From Enterococcus_G camelliae (lineage in GTDB: Bacteria; Bacillota; Bacilli; Lactobacillales; Enterococcaceae): a stretch of DNA of 41,205 bases. This document shows, one piece after another, positions 23,301 to 31,549 of this stretch. Under the pieces are notes generated by a model. The model made no database searches and was not told the DNA's origin. It saw only the letters and a list, made by a program, of their open reading frames with translations. Made by a program: the position numbers and the translations under genes. The stretch lies in contig NZ_JBHUMO010000002.1 of the NCBI RefSeq assembly GCF_042685105.1, positions 1 through 41,205 on the forward strand, read 5' to 3'. How positions within the stretch are numbered: position 1 is the stretch's first letter; each line of letters starts with the position of its first letter.

Positions 23301-24290
23301 ATGAGTGAAGAAACTAGTCCCGTCGTCGGCTCGCTCGCCTATCTCCAGTGGTACCGCACCTGTGGCCTGAGCGAAAAGGAAAAGCTTGCACGAATGATGG
23401 AGCAACTAGGCGCTTGGATTGATGACGATGGCATGTTACAGCTGACTGGTACAGGAAAGCTAGCAGAGCTGCCGCCACATAGTGAATGGTATGCGTGTTT
23501 ACGAAAGAGTGTCCAACGCGCCTACAAAGGGGATCTAGGCTTAAACCAAGATGAGCTAGGGCATAAGCTGCATCTCTTTCGAAGCTATCTCGATCGGCAA
23601 AATATCCAGTACATTCGTCGCCACTATTCAGGCGCAAGTGACTTCGATAAGCTTGTCGCCTATGCCGCTCACACCAAGGTGGGTATTGATTTCTCGGTAG
23701 GGGCCAATTATCATAATCGTACAATGGGGCCGTTTGATTATCCGCGGAATATGAAAGTCTTGGTGCCCAAAAGAAACACAGGTGGCTGGCGGTACAATAC
23801 TGCGCGCATGAGTGAATTCATTTTGGATAGTCAAACAGGGCGCTTTGTCAGTCAATGGAATGATCTGAAGCTTAAAGAAGATGGCTACGATGCGAATCCT
23901 AAAGTATATCAAGTAACTGAATGTGGCGATGTGGCGAATACGGAGTCGTTTAATTATGGTGTGCCGCACGGGCATCATCTCGATCGCGCGACATTTAGCA
24001 AAGCCCATCGCTATTTGGATGTCGATCATCCACCTGATCTGCGTTTGCGGCGTATCGTTTGTCGAAAATGGAAGAGTGAGCCTGATTTCGACAAAGGTGG
24101 GCGCTATGCAGATATTGTCAAAAAAGGTCAAGTGGATCTTATTGCTTGGCGCCAAATCCCACTAGAAGAGAAGCCGACAGTCTATGAGGCATTTGTTAGC
24201 GACTGCCAGCGCCGCAGACGAAACGCCGGCTTTGGCAAGTATTGGCGCAGACAAATGCGACCGCGATGGCTACGATTTTGGGGAAAATAA
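23301..24290 (+). CDS. Conserved hypothetical protein, possibly DUF3114-like
   Basis: A 329-residue soluble protein with GGAGG ten bases before ATG 23301. It is rich in Tyr, His and Arg, with patches such as HYSGASDFDKLVAYAAH, FNYGVPHGHHLDRATF and a basic C-terminus (RRRRNAGFGKYWRRQMRPRWLRFWGK). It lacks a signal peptide or membrane spans. It reminds me of the streptococcal DUF3114 family, at low confidence. G+C is visibly higher than in most of the window, shared with the fusB-like gene before it. It probably shares the fusB transcript. No catalytic motif is recognised. Confidence 0.6.
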   Translation: MSEETSPVVGSLAYLQWYRTCGLSEKEKLARMMEQLGAWIDDDGMLQLTGTGKLAELPPHSEWYACLRKSVQRAYKGDLGLNQDELGHKLHLFRSYLDRQNIQYIRRHYSGASDFDKLVAYAAHTKVGIDFSVGANYHNRTMGPFDYPRNMKVLVPKRNTGGWRYNTARMSEFILDSQTGRFVSQWNDLKLKEDGYDANPKVYQVTECGDVANTESFNYGVPHGHHLDRATFSKAHRYLDVDHPPDLRLRRIVCRKWKSEPDFDKGGRYADIVKKGQVDLIAWRQIPLEEKPTVYEAFVSDCQRRRRNAGFGKYWRRQMRPRWLRFWGK

Positions 24291-24487
24291 ACTATCTGAA
24301 TCAGCAGAAGCAGACACGTATGTGAAGCTCTTGCATTTGGGTAGTTTTTTGTTGTCGACAAATTATTTTTTTGGATAGTTACACAGTTGAAAATAATTAA
24401 TGAACTGTCATAAATTAAGGTCATAAGTGAGTACGACAAAAGTCCAACATTTGTACAAGGATGTCCAAAATGCGTGCCAAAAGTTGA

Positions 24488-24516
24488 TTGAATAAAAGGA
24501 AACGATTTCTTAAAAT
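24488..24516 (+). promoter_or_regulatory. Promoter with cre-like box for the PTS IIA-IIB operon
   Basis: TTGAAT (24488-24493) and TAAAAT (24511-24516) are 17 bases apart. AGGAAACGATTTCT (24497-24510) lies in the spacer and resembles a cre box with three mismatches. The region 24291-24487 upstream contains the palindromes TTGTCGACAA (about 24352) and TTGTACAA (about 24450) but no gene. Confidence 0.45.
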
Positions 24517-24537
24517 GATAGTGAAAGGAGGAAAGCG

Positions 24538-25008
24538 ATGATGAAATTGCAGTCAGTCGATGAATCGTTAATCCAAATAGATGTGGAAGCAGAAAATTTT
24601 GAGGATGCGATTCGAAAATCAATGGAACCTCTAGTGACACAAGAATATGTTAAACCAAGTTATGTAGAAAAAATTCTTTCAATTTACCGTGAAACGGGAC
24701 CGTATATCGTGATTACCACCCATATTGCCTTACCTCATGCAGATAGTGAAGCAGGGGCTTTAAAAATGGGGTTAGGCTTTACGAAATTAAAACAGCCTGT
24801 TGTCTCTGGTAACGTGGCGAATGATCCTGTGAAATATCTCTTTCCATTAAGTGCAACCGATAGTACCAAACATATCCAAATGTTATCAAAATTGGCTGAA
24901 TTACTGGGCAATCCTTTATTTGTCGAAGGGTTAGATACGGTGACATCCAAAGAAGAATTTATTGCATTATTGACTAAATATGAAGGGAATGAGCAACATG
25001 ATGCATAA
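24538..25008 (+). CDS. PTS EIIA component, fructose/mannitol-ascorbate type
   Basis: A 156-residue phosphocarrier. The active-site motif is THIALPHAD with His67 as the phosphate acceptor from HPr, followed by KMGLGFTKLKQPV. It passes phosphate to the IIB Cys. Start ATG 24538 follows AAAGGAGG; ATG 24541 is an alternative. It overlaps the IIB gene, so both are translated together. No IIC gene follows; the only IIC in the window is on the opposite strand at 37929-39197. Confidence 0.88.
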   Translation: MMKLQSVDESLIQIDVEAENFEDAIRKSMEPLVTQEYVKPSYVEKILSIYRETGPYIVITTHIALPHADSEAGALKMGLGFTKLKQPVVSGNVANDPVKYLFPLSATDSTKHIQMLSKLAELLGNPLFVEGLDTVTSKEEFIALLTKYEGNEQHDA

Positions 25009-25279
25009 AGCATTGGTCGCATGTCGTGCTGGAGTTGGTTCTAGCTTGATGTTAAAAATTAAAGTAAACGAAGTAGTCAAAGAAAACAATCTGCAGTTAA
25101 TTGTAGAACATTCCTCCCTAGATGGCCTAAATGGGTTTGATGGCGATATGGTCATTACACTAATTGACGTGGCACAAGAACTAGAAGAAAAGAAGGTTCC
25201 GTATAAAGTTGTGGGAATTCGTAACATTGTTGACAAAGAAGAAATTAAGACGAAGTTGTTAGAAGCATTAGCAGAGTAG
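24998..25279 (+). CDS. PTS EIIB component, ascorbate (UlaB/SgaB)-type
   Basis: A 93-residue IIB protein with the phosphocysteine loop ACRAGVGSS (Cys9), typical of UlaB/SgaB proteins. It overlaps the end of the IIA gene by 11 bases; ATG 24998 has GAAGGGA nine bases upstream and ATG 25001 corresponds to the start of its paralogue at 39498. The two IIB proteins are very similar (HSSLDGLNGFDGDMVITLIDVA is shared) although the DNA has diverged to about three quarters identity. It would receive phosphate from IIA and give it to the sugar bound in a IIC. Confidence 0.88.
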   Translation: MMHKALVACRAGVGSSLMLKIKVNEVVKENNLQLIVEHSSLDGLNGFDGDMVITLIDVAQELEEKKVPYKVVGIRNIVDKEEIKTKLLEALAE

Positions 25280-25795
25280 GTGGAATTCTGGTGTTACTGA
25301 AAAAAAACTCGTTTGCAGTTGATTGCAAACGAGACAAAAGAAACACTGGACCCTGCCAAACAACGCTCCTATTTTAATCACCGCAATCATTAAAATCATT
25401 CGTTTTGAACTATACGTTTGTTAGGCAATAAGTGAATGGTCGTTCACTCTTCATCGTTCCTGTCATTCTTTCTCTTTCTTTGCTATTCTCAGGTGGCACG
25501 GAAGAGAAAGAATATTCAACTGGTGGTTGGCCTAGTGCTAGCGCAACATCACGAAAAGGCTGTCAGCATTATCCAGTGCACAATTTCCTAAAAATAGGAA
25601 ATTTAAGTAAAGGAAACCCTTACCTTTTTTGATTATACCATACTTCTGAGCCACCACAATTGGATTTTTGTTGGTTTCTCAGGACAAAAAAATACGAAAA
25701 ATGACAGTAACGGAGAAGAGTCACCTTTCCTTTTCCCGATAGAAACCAAACGGTATTTCAAACGTTTGATTCAATCAAAAAGGAGGTTCTTTCTC
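25280..25795. other. Intergenic region between IIB and the SIS gene
   Basis: 516 bases without a convincing gene, in the place where a IIC gene would normally follow. CTCGTTTGCA (25308-25317) and TGCAAACGAG (25324-25333) form a perfect hairpin whose minus-strand side has a T run. AATTTCCTA and TAGGAAATT (25582-25603) form another, followed by the terminator-like GTAAAGG/CCCTTAC with T6 (25607-25630). TCAAACGTTTGA (about 25758-25769) is a 12-base palindrome just before the SIS gene, a possible operator. Small open frames on both strands here have no ribosome site or recognisable relatives. Confidence 0.5.
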
Positions 25796-26407
25796 ATGAA
25801 TGAACAAGCATTACAAATTTATACAAAACATGTTGAAACGGAATTGACACAATTCTTAAAAAGTATTGATGAAGAACAATTAAATCGTGCCCGCCAATTG
25901 ATTGGTGCTGCCAGAGAACAACACGGTCGTCTCCATATCACTGGTATAGGAAAACCAAGTCATGTCGCAGAATATATGTGTGCTTTGTTTTCTTCCACTG
26001 GAACGCCGTGTTACTTTTTAGATGGAACCGAAGCAGTTCATGGATCAGCTGGGCAAGTAGTATCAGAAGACATTGTGATTGCTATCTCGAATAGTGGCAA
26101 TACGATTGAATTACGTAATACGGTCGAAGCCTTGCAACGGATGGGCGTTCAAATAATCGCAGTAACGGGCAATCCTTCCTCTTGGCTAGCAACAAATGCA
26201 GATGCGTTTTTATTTGCAGGTGTTCAAAACGAGGGTGATGACACAAACAAACCACCGCGGCTTTCAATTGTTGCAGAAATCATTGTTTTACAATGTCTGT
26301 CCATTCTTTTGCAAGAAGACACCGCGTTTACCATGGAAAAATATGCGATGTGGCATCCAGGTGGTGCGTTAGGTGCACAAGCGCGTGAAGAAATTGGACA
26401 TGCCTAA
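25796..26407 (+). CDS. SIS-domain phosphosugar isomerase-like protein
   Basis: A 203-residue protein with one SIS domain: LHITGIGKPSHVAEYMCALFSSTG (about 37-60), AISNSGNTIELRN (the Ser/Thr phosphosugar-binding loop) and a C-terminal MWHPGGALG, which is also seen in KdsD/GutQ arabinose-5-phosphate isomerases. It has no CBS domains, unlike KdsD. It probably isomerises a phosphorylated aldose/ketose made by the neighbouring PTS. ATG 25796 has AAGGAGG ten bases upstream. Thirteen bases separate it from the next gene, so it heads the aldolase operon. Confidence 0.82.
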   Translation: MNEQALQIYTKHVETELTQFLKSIDEEQLNRARQLIGAAREQHGRLHITGIGKPSHVAEYMCALFSSTGTPCYFLDGTEAVHGSAGQVVSEDIVIAISNSGNTIELRNTVEALQRMGVQIIAVTGNPSSWLATNADAFLFAGVQNEGDDTNKPPRLSIVAEIIVLQCLSILLQEDTAFTMEKYAMWHPGGALGAQAREEIGHA

Positions 26408-26420
26408 GGAGGAAAATGAC

Positions 26421-27338
26421 ATGAAATTAAAAGGAATTATTACCGCAATGGCTACACCTCTCGATGAAAAAGGAGCAATTTCTGAAGTAGGTGTGGCAGC
26501 CTTAGCGGAGCATTTGATTACCAATGGTGTGGCAGGCCTTTTCGTTTTGGGAACGAACGGGGAATTTTATAGCCTAACCAAAGAGCAAAAATTAAACTTA
26601 GCCGAGTATGCGGTCAAAGCTGCGGCTGGTCGGGTACCGGTATATGCGGGTGTTGGTGGTATCAGTACGAATGAAGTTGTAGAATTGGCCAAAGAAATGG
26701 CAACAAGAGGTGTGGATGCATTATCTGTTATTACTCCTTACTTGATCCATATAACACAAGAAGAGTTGATTCAGCACTATGAAACAATTGCCGATGCGAG
26801 TCCATTACCAATTATTTTGTACAATATTCCAGCTAATACGCAATTAAATATCGAACCAACAACCGTTGCGCGGCTAGCAAAACATCCTAATATCATAGGA
26901 ATGAAAGACAGCAGTGGTCATTTAGATCAAATGGAAACGTATCTTGAATTAGTCAAAGAAGAAGCGTTTGACGTCTTAGTCGGATCGGATTCTCGTATTT
27001 TGAAAGCCTTACAATTAGGTGCAACCGGCGCAGTAGCTGCAACTTCTAATGTATTGACGAAAACCGATGTGGGTATTTATGAAGCTTTTTTAGCAGATGA
27101 TATTGAAAAAGCAGAACTGTTACAAGAAAGTATCAATGCATTCCGCAGTGTATTGAAACTTGGCAGTGTGCCTGCTGTTTTGAAGGAAGCATTAAACATG
27201 ATTCAACTACCTGTGGGTAAACCCTGTCTACCTGTTCAATCGGTAATCAACACTGAGGACCGTGCTAAAATCAGAGAAGTTTTGGTTTCTTATCAAGAAG
27301 TCGAAGAATTTGAGGTGAAAGAAACATGGAAAAATTAA
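26421..27338 (+). CDS. Dihydrodipicolinate synthase/N-acetylneuraminate lyase family aldolase
   Basis: A 305-residue class I (Schiff base) aldolase. GTNGEFYSL is the conserved carboxylate-binding loop, Tyr134 in LYNIPANT and Lys162 in IGMKDSSG are the catalytic pair. The family cleaves or makes 2-keto-3-deoxy acids, or makes dihydrodipicolinate. Being between an SIS protein and a KDPG aldolase in a PTS cluster, it is more likely a catabolic keto-deoxy acid lyase than the lysine biosynthetic enzyme. ATG 26421 has AAGGAGG eight bases upstream. Its last 13 bases overlap the next gene. Confidence 0.88.
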   Translation: MKLKGIITAMATPLDEKGAISEVGVAALAEHLITNGVAGLFVLGTNGEFYSLTKEQKLNLAEYAVKAAAGRVPVYAGVGGISTNEVVELAKEMATRGVDALSVITPYLIHITQEELIQHYETIADASPLPIILYNIPANTQLNIEPTTVARLAKHPNIIGMKDSSGHLDQMETYLELVKEEAFDVLVGSDSRILKALQLGATGAVAATSNVLTKTDVGIYEAFLADDIEKAELLQESINAFRSVLKLGSVPAVLKEALNMIQLPVGKPCLPVQSVINTEDRAKIREVLVSYQEVEEFEVKETWKN

Positions 27339-27952
27339 CAACATTAAACCGTATTCATGCAGAAAAAATTATGGCCGTTGTGCGCGTGGAAACCTTTGAA
27401 CGCGGATCAGAAATTGTGGAAGGGTGTCTAGCAGGCGGAGTTAGTATTTTAGAAATTAGTTATACCAATGCCAATGCAGGTGAAATCATTCAACAATTAA
27501 GCCAAGCTTATGGAGATAAGGTATTATTAGGAGCAGGAACAGTACTGGATGCACCAACGGCACGCGATGCTATTTTACGAGGTGCGAAATTTGTGATTGC
27601 CCCAACCTTTAGTGCAGAAGTCGCTCGCCTTTGCAATCGTTATCAAATTCCTTATATGCCAGGATGTACGACCATGACAGAATTGATTGAAGCATTAGAA
27701 GCTGGTGCGGATATGGTTAAAGCCTTCCCAATCTCAAACTATTATGGACCATCGTTAGTAAAAACCATTAAAACGCCACTGCCTTATGTCTCAATTCTCT
27801 CATCAGGAGGCGTAACCTTGGAAAATGTTGACGAATGGGTTGAAAATGGAGTAGATTGCATGGGTGTTGGTAGTCTTTTGACAAAAGGGTCAAAAGAGAC
27901 AATTGCAGCGAATGCAAAAGCTCTGCGCACGGCTGTTGAGAAAGCGAAGTAA
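27326..27952 (+). CDS. KDPG/KHG-type 2-keto-3-deoxy-6-phosphogluconate aldolase
   Basis: A 208-residue aldolase. IMAVVRVE and LEISYTN (Glu43) form the start of the barrel, LGAGTVLD and FVIAPTFS follow, and Lys132 in MVKAFPIS is the Schiff-base lysine; SSGGV and GVGSLL bind phosphate. It cleaves 2-keto-3-deoxy-6-phospho-sugar acids to pyruvate and a triose phosphate. The NANAG insertion after the Glu motif differs from the usual LRT. It overlaps the preceding aldolase gene by 13 bases. Having two keto-deoxy acid aldolases side by side is unusual and suggests branched or two-step use of the substrate. Confidence 0.88.
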   Translation: MEKLTTLNRIHAEKIMAVVRVETFERGSEIVEGCLAGGVSILEISYTNANAGEIIQQLSQAYGDKVLLGAGTVLDAPTARDAILRGAKFVIAPTFSAEVARLCNRYQIPYMPGCTTMTELIEALEAGADMVKAFPISNYYGPSLVKTIKTPLPYVSILSSGGVTLENVDEWVENGVDCMGVGSLLTKGSKETIAANAKALRTAVEKAK

Positions 27953-27977
27953 CAAATAACGAAAGGAAGTGGGAACG

Positions 27978-30062
27978 ATGCTTGATCGAAAATCGGTCTA
28001 CATCATGAAAAAATGTGTTGAGGAAAAAGAGGTATCCCTTAATCAACTCATCCAAATGATGGACTTGTCAAAGCGACAAGTATTGTATGCCATAGAAAAA
28101 GCCAATGAATTTTTAATCGATGCGTCGATTCCCCCTCTTCAATTAGAAGGACGGTTTCTTTCATTATCAAATGAGACCAAGGATTATATTGTCCAATGCT
28201 TCTTGAATCACACCATCTACCATTCTTATTTGCTAGATGGTCCTGAAAGAGAAACATATATTTTCTTAATGCTGTTGTATCGGTATGAATCCTATGTATC
28301 TGTTCCACATTTTTTGGACACTCTTGAAGTTGGAAAAACGACATTTCTTCAAGATATGAAGCATTTGGAAGAAACGCTAGCGAATGAGAACATCGCCGTA
28401 TTGAATAATCGAACCATCGGCTATTATTTGGCCGGTGACGAATGGCAAATTCGGGCGTTACTGATGCGCAACATTCTGATTGATTTTAACCAACCAACGG
28501 GCAGCTTTTTGTATGACTACTTCTTGTTTCATGAAAACATTGCCGACTTTGATGGGCTGCAAAAAAATGTAGCTGATTTGTTAAAAAAATACCAAATTCA
28601 ACTGGTAGAAAATCGCCTACGTGAATTTTGCTATACCTTTCAACTATTGCTTCCACGTTTAGGAATTGCCAATCAAATCTCAAATAAAACGTACCATCTT
28701 GAATTTTTTCATCAAATGAAAGAATATGATTTGGCAACCGAATTATTAGCCACGTATCAAATTGAAAATGAAGAGGCCAAAAAATACATTTGTTCATGGA
28801 TTTTGAGTTTATCTGTAGGGAATGTTCATGAACAAACCTTTGATCGTTCAATTATTTTGGAAATTGTCACAAGGATGACCAATCGTTTCGAGTTATTGTC
28901 AGGTATTCGTTTTACGGATGAGGAAAAAGTGATTGAGAAATTATATGGGCATTTTCGTTCCGTGTACTATCGCTTGTTTTTCCGTATTCCGATTATCAAT
29001 TATTTTACAGAACGTATTCAAGCAACCTACCCTGATATGATAAAAATTGTCGAAGAAGTGTTGAAACCAATCTCGGCACTTTTCGAAGATCCGATACCGG
29101 AAGAAGAAATTGCCTTTTTGACCATGCACTTTGTTGCAGCCATTCATCAGTTTGAGGAAAAGAAGGCGGCCAGCAAAAATGTAGGAATCGTTGTCTGTCC
29201 GAGTGGCATTGGAAGCTCAGCAATTGTTTTAAATGAATTGAAATCGCTTTTTCCGGAATTCGTGTTCTTAGGTCCTTTTGATACGGATATTTTAGAAACA
29301 ATTCACGAAGAGTACGACTACATTTTTTCAACAGAGCCCAATGTCCGTTTGTATACGGCAAACAAACCAGTCTTTATTGTCAATCCAATTCTGACGCCAG
29401 CTGAGCGTTACCACCTGTTGCGAAGCGTCTATGCAACCACTCAAACAGCCATGCTTAATTTTCCGAAAATCTCGGATTTGATGTCAGTGATTGAAAAATA
29501 TGCAACAATCAAAAATCGCAATCATCTTGAAAAAGAATTATCGGAACTGCTGATTAATGAACCTGTGCAAAAAGATGTTGTCTACGAAAAAGGCGAGTTG
29601 AATCTTTCAGATGTTTTAAAGAAAGCATTCATTCAATTTCATTTACCAGCAACGACCTATGCACAAGCAGTTCAACAAAGTGCTGCCCCGTTACTGACTG
29701 AAGGGATTGTTACAGAAAATTATTTGGCTGAAATTATTCATTCAGCAGCAGAGCGGAAAAGTTGGATGATGATTACCGATGGAGTAGCTTTGCCTCATAC
29801 CAAACCAATGTATGGAGCCAATGAAATTGGGCTAAGCCTGGGAATTCTTGAAACACCCATTCTATTAGAAAATGGGCGTGAAATGCGCTATATGATGGTG
29901 CTATCTGCCGTGGACAACCAGCAGCATTTAAAAGCCATTGCGCAATTGGTCCATTTTTTAGAAGACGGTGCATTCTTTGAATTATTACAAACAACAGATA
30001 ATCCTGAAACTGTGTTTGCCTATATTGTAGAGCATGAAAAAGGAGTTGGTGAAGAAGCGTGA
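27978..30062 (+). CDS. PRD-type PTS-regulated transcription activator (BglG/MtlR-like) with EIIB and EIIA domains
   Basis: A 694-residue regulator. An N-terminal helix-turn-helix (about 5-60) is followed by a second DNA-binding-like part, two PRD modules (about 180-390), an EIIB-like domain with CPSGIGSS (Cys407) and a C-terminal EIIA domain with GVALPHTKP (His607). Such proteins sense PTS phosphorylation and activate their catabolic operon. ATG 27978 follows GAAAGGA; GTG 27969 is less likely. It ends in a GTGA overlap with the HAD gene. It most likely controls the IIA-IIB, SIS-aldolase and perhaps IIB-IIC operons. Confidence 0.88.
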   Translation: MLDRKSVYIMKKCVEEKEVSLNQLIQMMDLSKRQVLYAIEKANEFLIDASIPPLQLEGRFLSLSNETKDYIVQCFLNHTIYHSYLLDGPERETYIFLMLLYRYESYVSVPHFLDTLEVGKTTFLQDMKHLEETLANENIAVLNNRTIGYYLAGDEWQIRALLMRNILIDFNQPTGSFLYDYFLFHENIADFDGLQKNVADLLKKYQIQLVENRLREFCYTFQLLLPRLGIANQISNKTYHLEFFHQMKEYDLATELLATYQIENEEAKKYICSWILSLSVGNVHEQTFDRSIILEIVTRMTNRFELLSGIRFTDEEKVIEKLYGHFRSVYYRLFFRIPIINYFTERIQATYPDMIKIVEEVLKPISALFEDPIPEEEIAFLTMHFVAAIHQFEEKKAASKNVGIVVCPSGIGSSAIVLNELKSLFPEFVFLGPFDTDILETIHEEYDYIFSTEPNVRLYTANKPVFIVNPILTPAERYHLLRSVYATTQTAMLNFPKISDLMSVIEKYATIKNRNHLEKELSELLINEPVQKDVVYEKGELNLSDVLKKAFIQFHLPATTYAQAVQQSAAPLLTEGIVTENYLAEIIHSAAERKSWMMITDGVALPHTKPMYGANEIGLSLGILETPILLENGREMRYMMVLSAVDNQQHLKAIAQLVHFLEDGAFFELLQTTDNPETVFAYIVEHEKGVGEEA

Positions 30063-30703
30063 TTCAATTGGTCATATTTGATATGGATGGCGTGTTAGTT
30101 GATTCGGAACGTGTCCATTATGAACGGCGTAAACGGTTTTTCCAACGGCATCAGTTTCAACTAACAGATCAACAACTAGATAAAATGGTTGGTTCAAATG
30201 CCAATGATATTTGGCAAGCCTTGATTCCAACAGACACCGAAAAACGAGAACGGTGGTTAACCATCTATCGCGAAGATGTGCGAGCCCATTTGATGGACTA
30301 TCAGGCAATCTGTGATGCACAAATGATTCAATTTGTTCAGTGGCTGCATCCAAAAGCGATTGCCTGTGCTTTAGCATCTTCTGCTCCCCGTTTGTTGATT
30401 GAAAAATGTTTGGCGGATATTGGGTTAACGAAAACATTCGATGCAATCTTGTCTGGTGAGGAAGTGGCCTATAATAAGCCAAATCCAGATATTTATTTAA
30501 AGACTATTGAAAAATTTCCGCTGATTCAAAAAAAGGACATGCTGGTGATCGAAGACTCAGCCATTGGCATTGAGGCTGCCAAAGAGGCTGGGTTAACCGT
30601 AGCAGCCAAAGAAACAGCATTTACTAGAAAAGTCAACATGGACCAAACGCAGGCAGACAGTCGCTTTCATAAACCGGAAGAACTAATACACCAATATTTC
30701 TAA
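30059..30703 (+). CDS. HAD-superfamily hydrolase, beta-phosphoglucomutase/phosphatase-like
   Basis: A 214-residue HAD protein. Motif I is VIFDMDGVLVDSE (Asp8 nucleophile, Asp10), motif II is ALASSAPRL, and motifs III/IV are KPNPDIYL and MLVIEDSAIGIEAAKEAG. The cap domain between motif I and II is the small helical type of phosphoglucomutase-like phosphatases. It starts with GTG overlapping the regulator stop, and a terminator follows, so it is the last gene of the cluster. It probably removes phosphate from a sugar phosphate that accumulates. Confidence 0.88.
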   Translation: MIQLVIFDMDGVLVDSERVHYERRKRFFQRHQFQLTDQQLDKMVGSNANDIWQALIPTDTEKRERWLTIYREDVRAHLMDYQAICDAQMIQFVQWLHPKAIACALASSAPRLLIEKCLADIGLTKTFDAILSGEEVAYNKPNPDIYLKTIEKFPLIQKKDMLVIEDSAIGIEAAKEAGLTVAAKETAFTRKVNMDQTQADSRFHKPEELIHQYF

Positions 30704-30741
30704 AGCAAAGCAGTTTTTGAACCGTGAAAAAAATACCAGCA

Positions 30742-30769
30742 AAAGATCGTGGAAACATGGTCTTTTTTT
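30742..30769 (+). terminator. Terminator after the HAD gene
   Basis: AAAGATCGTG pairs with CATGGTCTTT (two G-T pairs) around a GAAA tetraloop, followed by seven T. It closes the sugar-acid operon. Confidence 0.85.
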
Positions 30770-30805
30770 GTTGCACGAAACACACAGGTGAAGGCCTTCT
30801 TTTTA

Positions 30806-30855
30806 TTTACAGAAACAACAAATAGAATTTACATAAAATTTATTGGAAATTAATA
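30806..30855 (+). promoter_or_regulatory. Possible Pho-type repeats before the organophosphate operon
   Basis: TTTACA occurs at 30806 and 30828, with TTTATT at 30839 and TTAATA at 30850, so T-rich hexamers fall on an 11-base grid (the slot at 30817 is AACAAA). This resembles PhoP boxes of low-GC Gram-positives, TT(A/T/C)ACA every 11 bases. The DNA is AT-rich, so chance is possible. No clear -10 was fixed. Confidence 0.3.
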
Positions 30856-30898
30856 GTAGTTTTCTACACTTCAATTGAAAGGGAGGCATAAGAAATCA

Positions 30899-31549
30899 AT
30901 GACAATGATTACTGCACATTCTGGGAGTGACGGAACGCCAGAAAATAGTCTAGAATTTGTCCGTTTTTTTTCGAATAAACCGATTGAGGCCATTGAAGTC
31001 GATGTTCGTTATGATAGCGAGACAAGGCAACTCATTTTACGGCACGATGAGATTCGCGGGCAAGCAGACACCTTACTAAGCGATGTCTTTGTGTTCATGC
31101 AAGGGACGGATTTGTTGCTTAATTGTGATTTAAAAGAGCCCGGGCTCGAAATGCGAATCAAGAAACTGGCAGAAGAATATCACCTTTGGGCACAAATTCT
31201 TTTGAGTGGAACTGTTGATGTCTATTACCTAAGTAAATGGCCAGATCACATTTTGATGAATATTGAGAATGGACTTGAACAGGTGCTTTCCTGGAACCAA
31301 TGGACCGAACAAACGGTTTTGGATGCAGCCAATTATCTAGTTGCTCGAGGAGCGACTAGATTAAATCTTCCGTATCAATGTTACACGGAACCGTTAATTG
31401 CTTTTGCACAAAAGCACCATATTGGTCTTTCTTTGTGGACAGTAAACGAATTACAAGCTCTTTCTTATTTGGAAGAGCAAAATGTTTACAATGTTACTAC
31501 ACGGAATGCTTGGAAATATTTCCAAGTGAGGCAGGAGGTTGTCCAATGA
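30899..31549 (+). CDS. Glycerophosphodiester phosphodiesterase-like protein (GDPD)
   Basis: A 216-residue single-domain GDPD fold. The opening AHSGSDGTPENSLEF corresponds to the family's HRG...PENT motif, IEVDVRYD supplies the metal ligands and LRHDE the second catalytic His; the end (LWTVNELQAL) is typical for UgpQ-type proteins. The usual Arg of HRG is Ser here. It would cleave glycerophosphodiesters or similar. ATG 30899 lies 12 bases after GGGAGG, a little far; the open frame from TTG 30875 would put the ribosome site inside the gene. It shares an ATGA overlap with the following permease, so it belongs to the transporter operon. Confidence 0.82.
   Translation: MTMITAHSGSDGTPENSLEFVRFFSNKPIEAIEVDVRYDSETRQLILRHDEIRGQADTLLSDVFVFMQGTDLLLNCDLKEPGLEMRIKKLAEEYHLWAQILLSGTVDVYYLSKWPDHILMNIENGLEQVLSWNQWTEQTVLDAANYLVARGATRLNLPYQCYTEPLIAFAQKHHIGLSLWTVNELQALSYLEEQNVYNVTTRNAWKYFQVRQEVVQ

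Noticed and set aside
25485..25510. Sigma-54 promoter suggested by TGGCACGG
   Set aside because: The -12 element (TTGC) is absent at the required spacing, and the PRD regulator does not show an obvious sigma-54 interaction domain.
25410..25560. Minus-strand open frame ending at 25410 (contains RDVALALGQPPVEYSF)
   Set aside because: About 50 codons, no start codon with a ribosome site, a stop directly upstream and no recognised family. The opposite-strand ORF from 25432 is equally unsupported.
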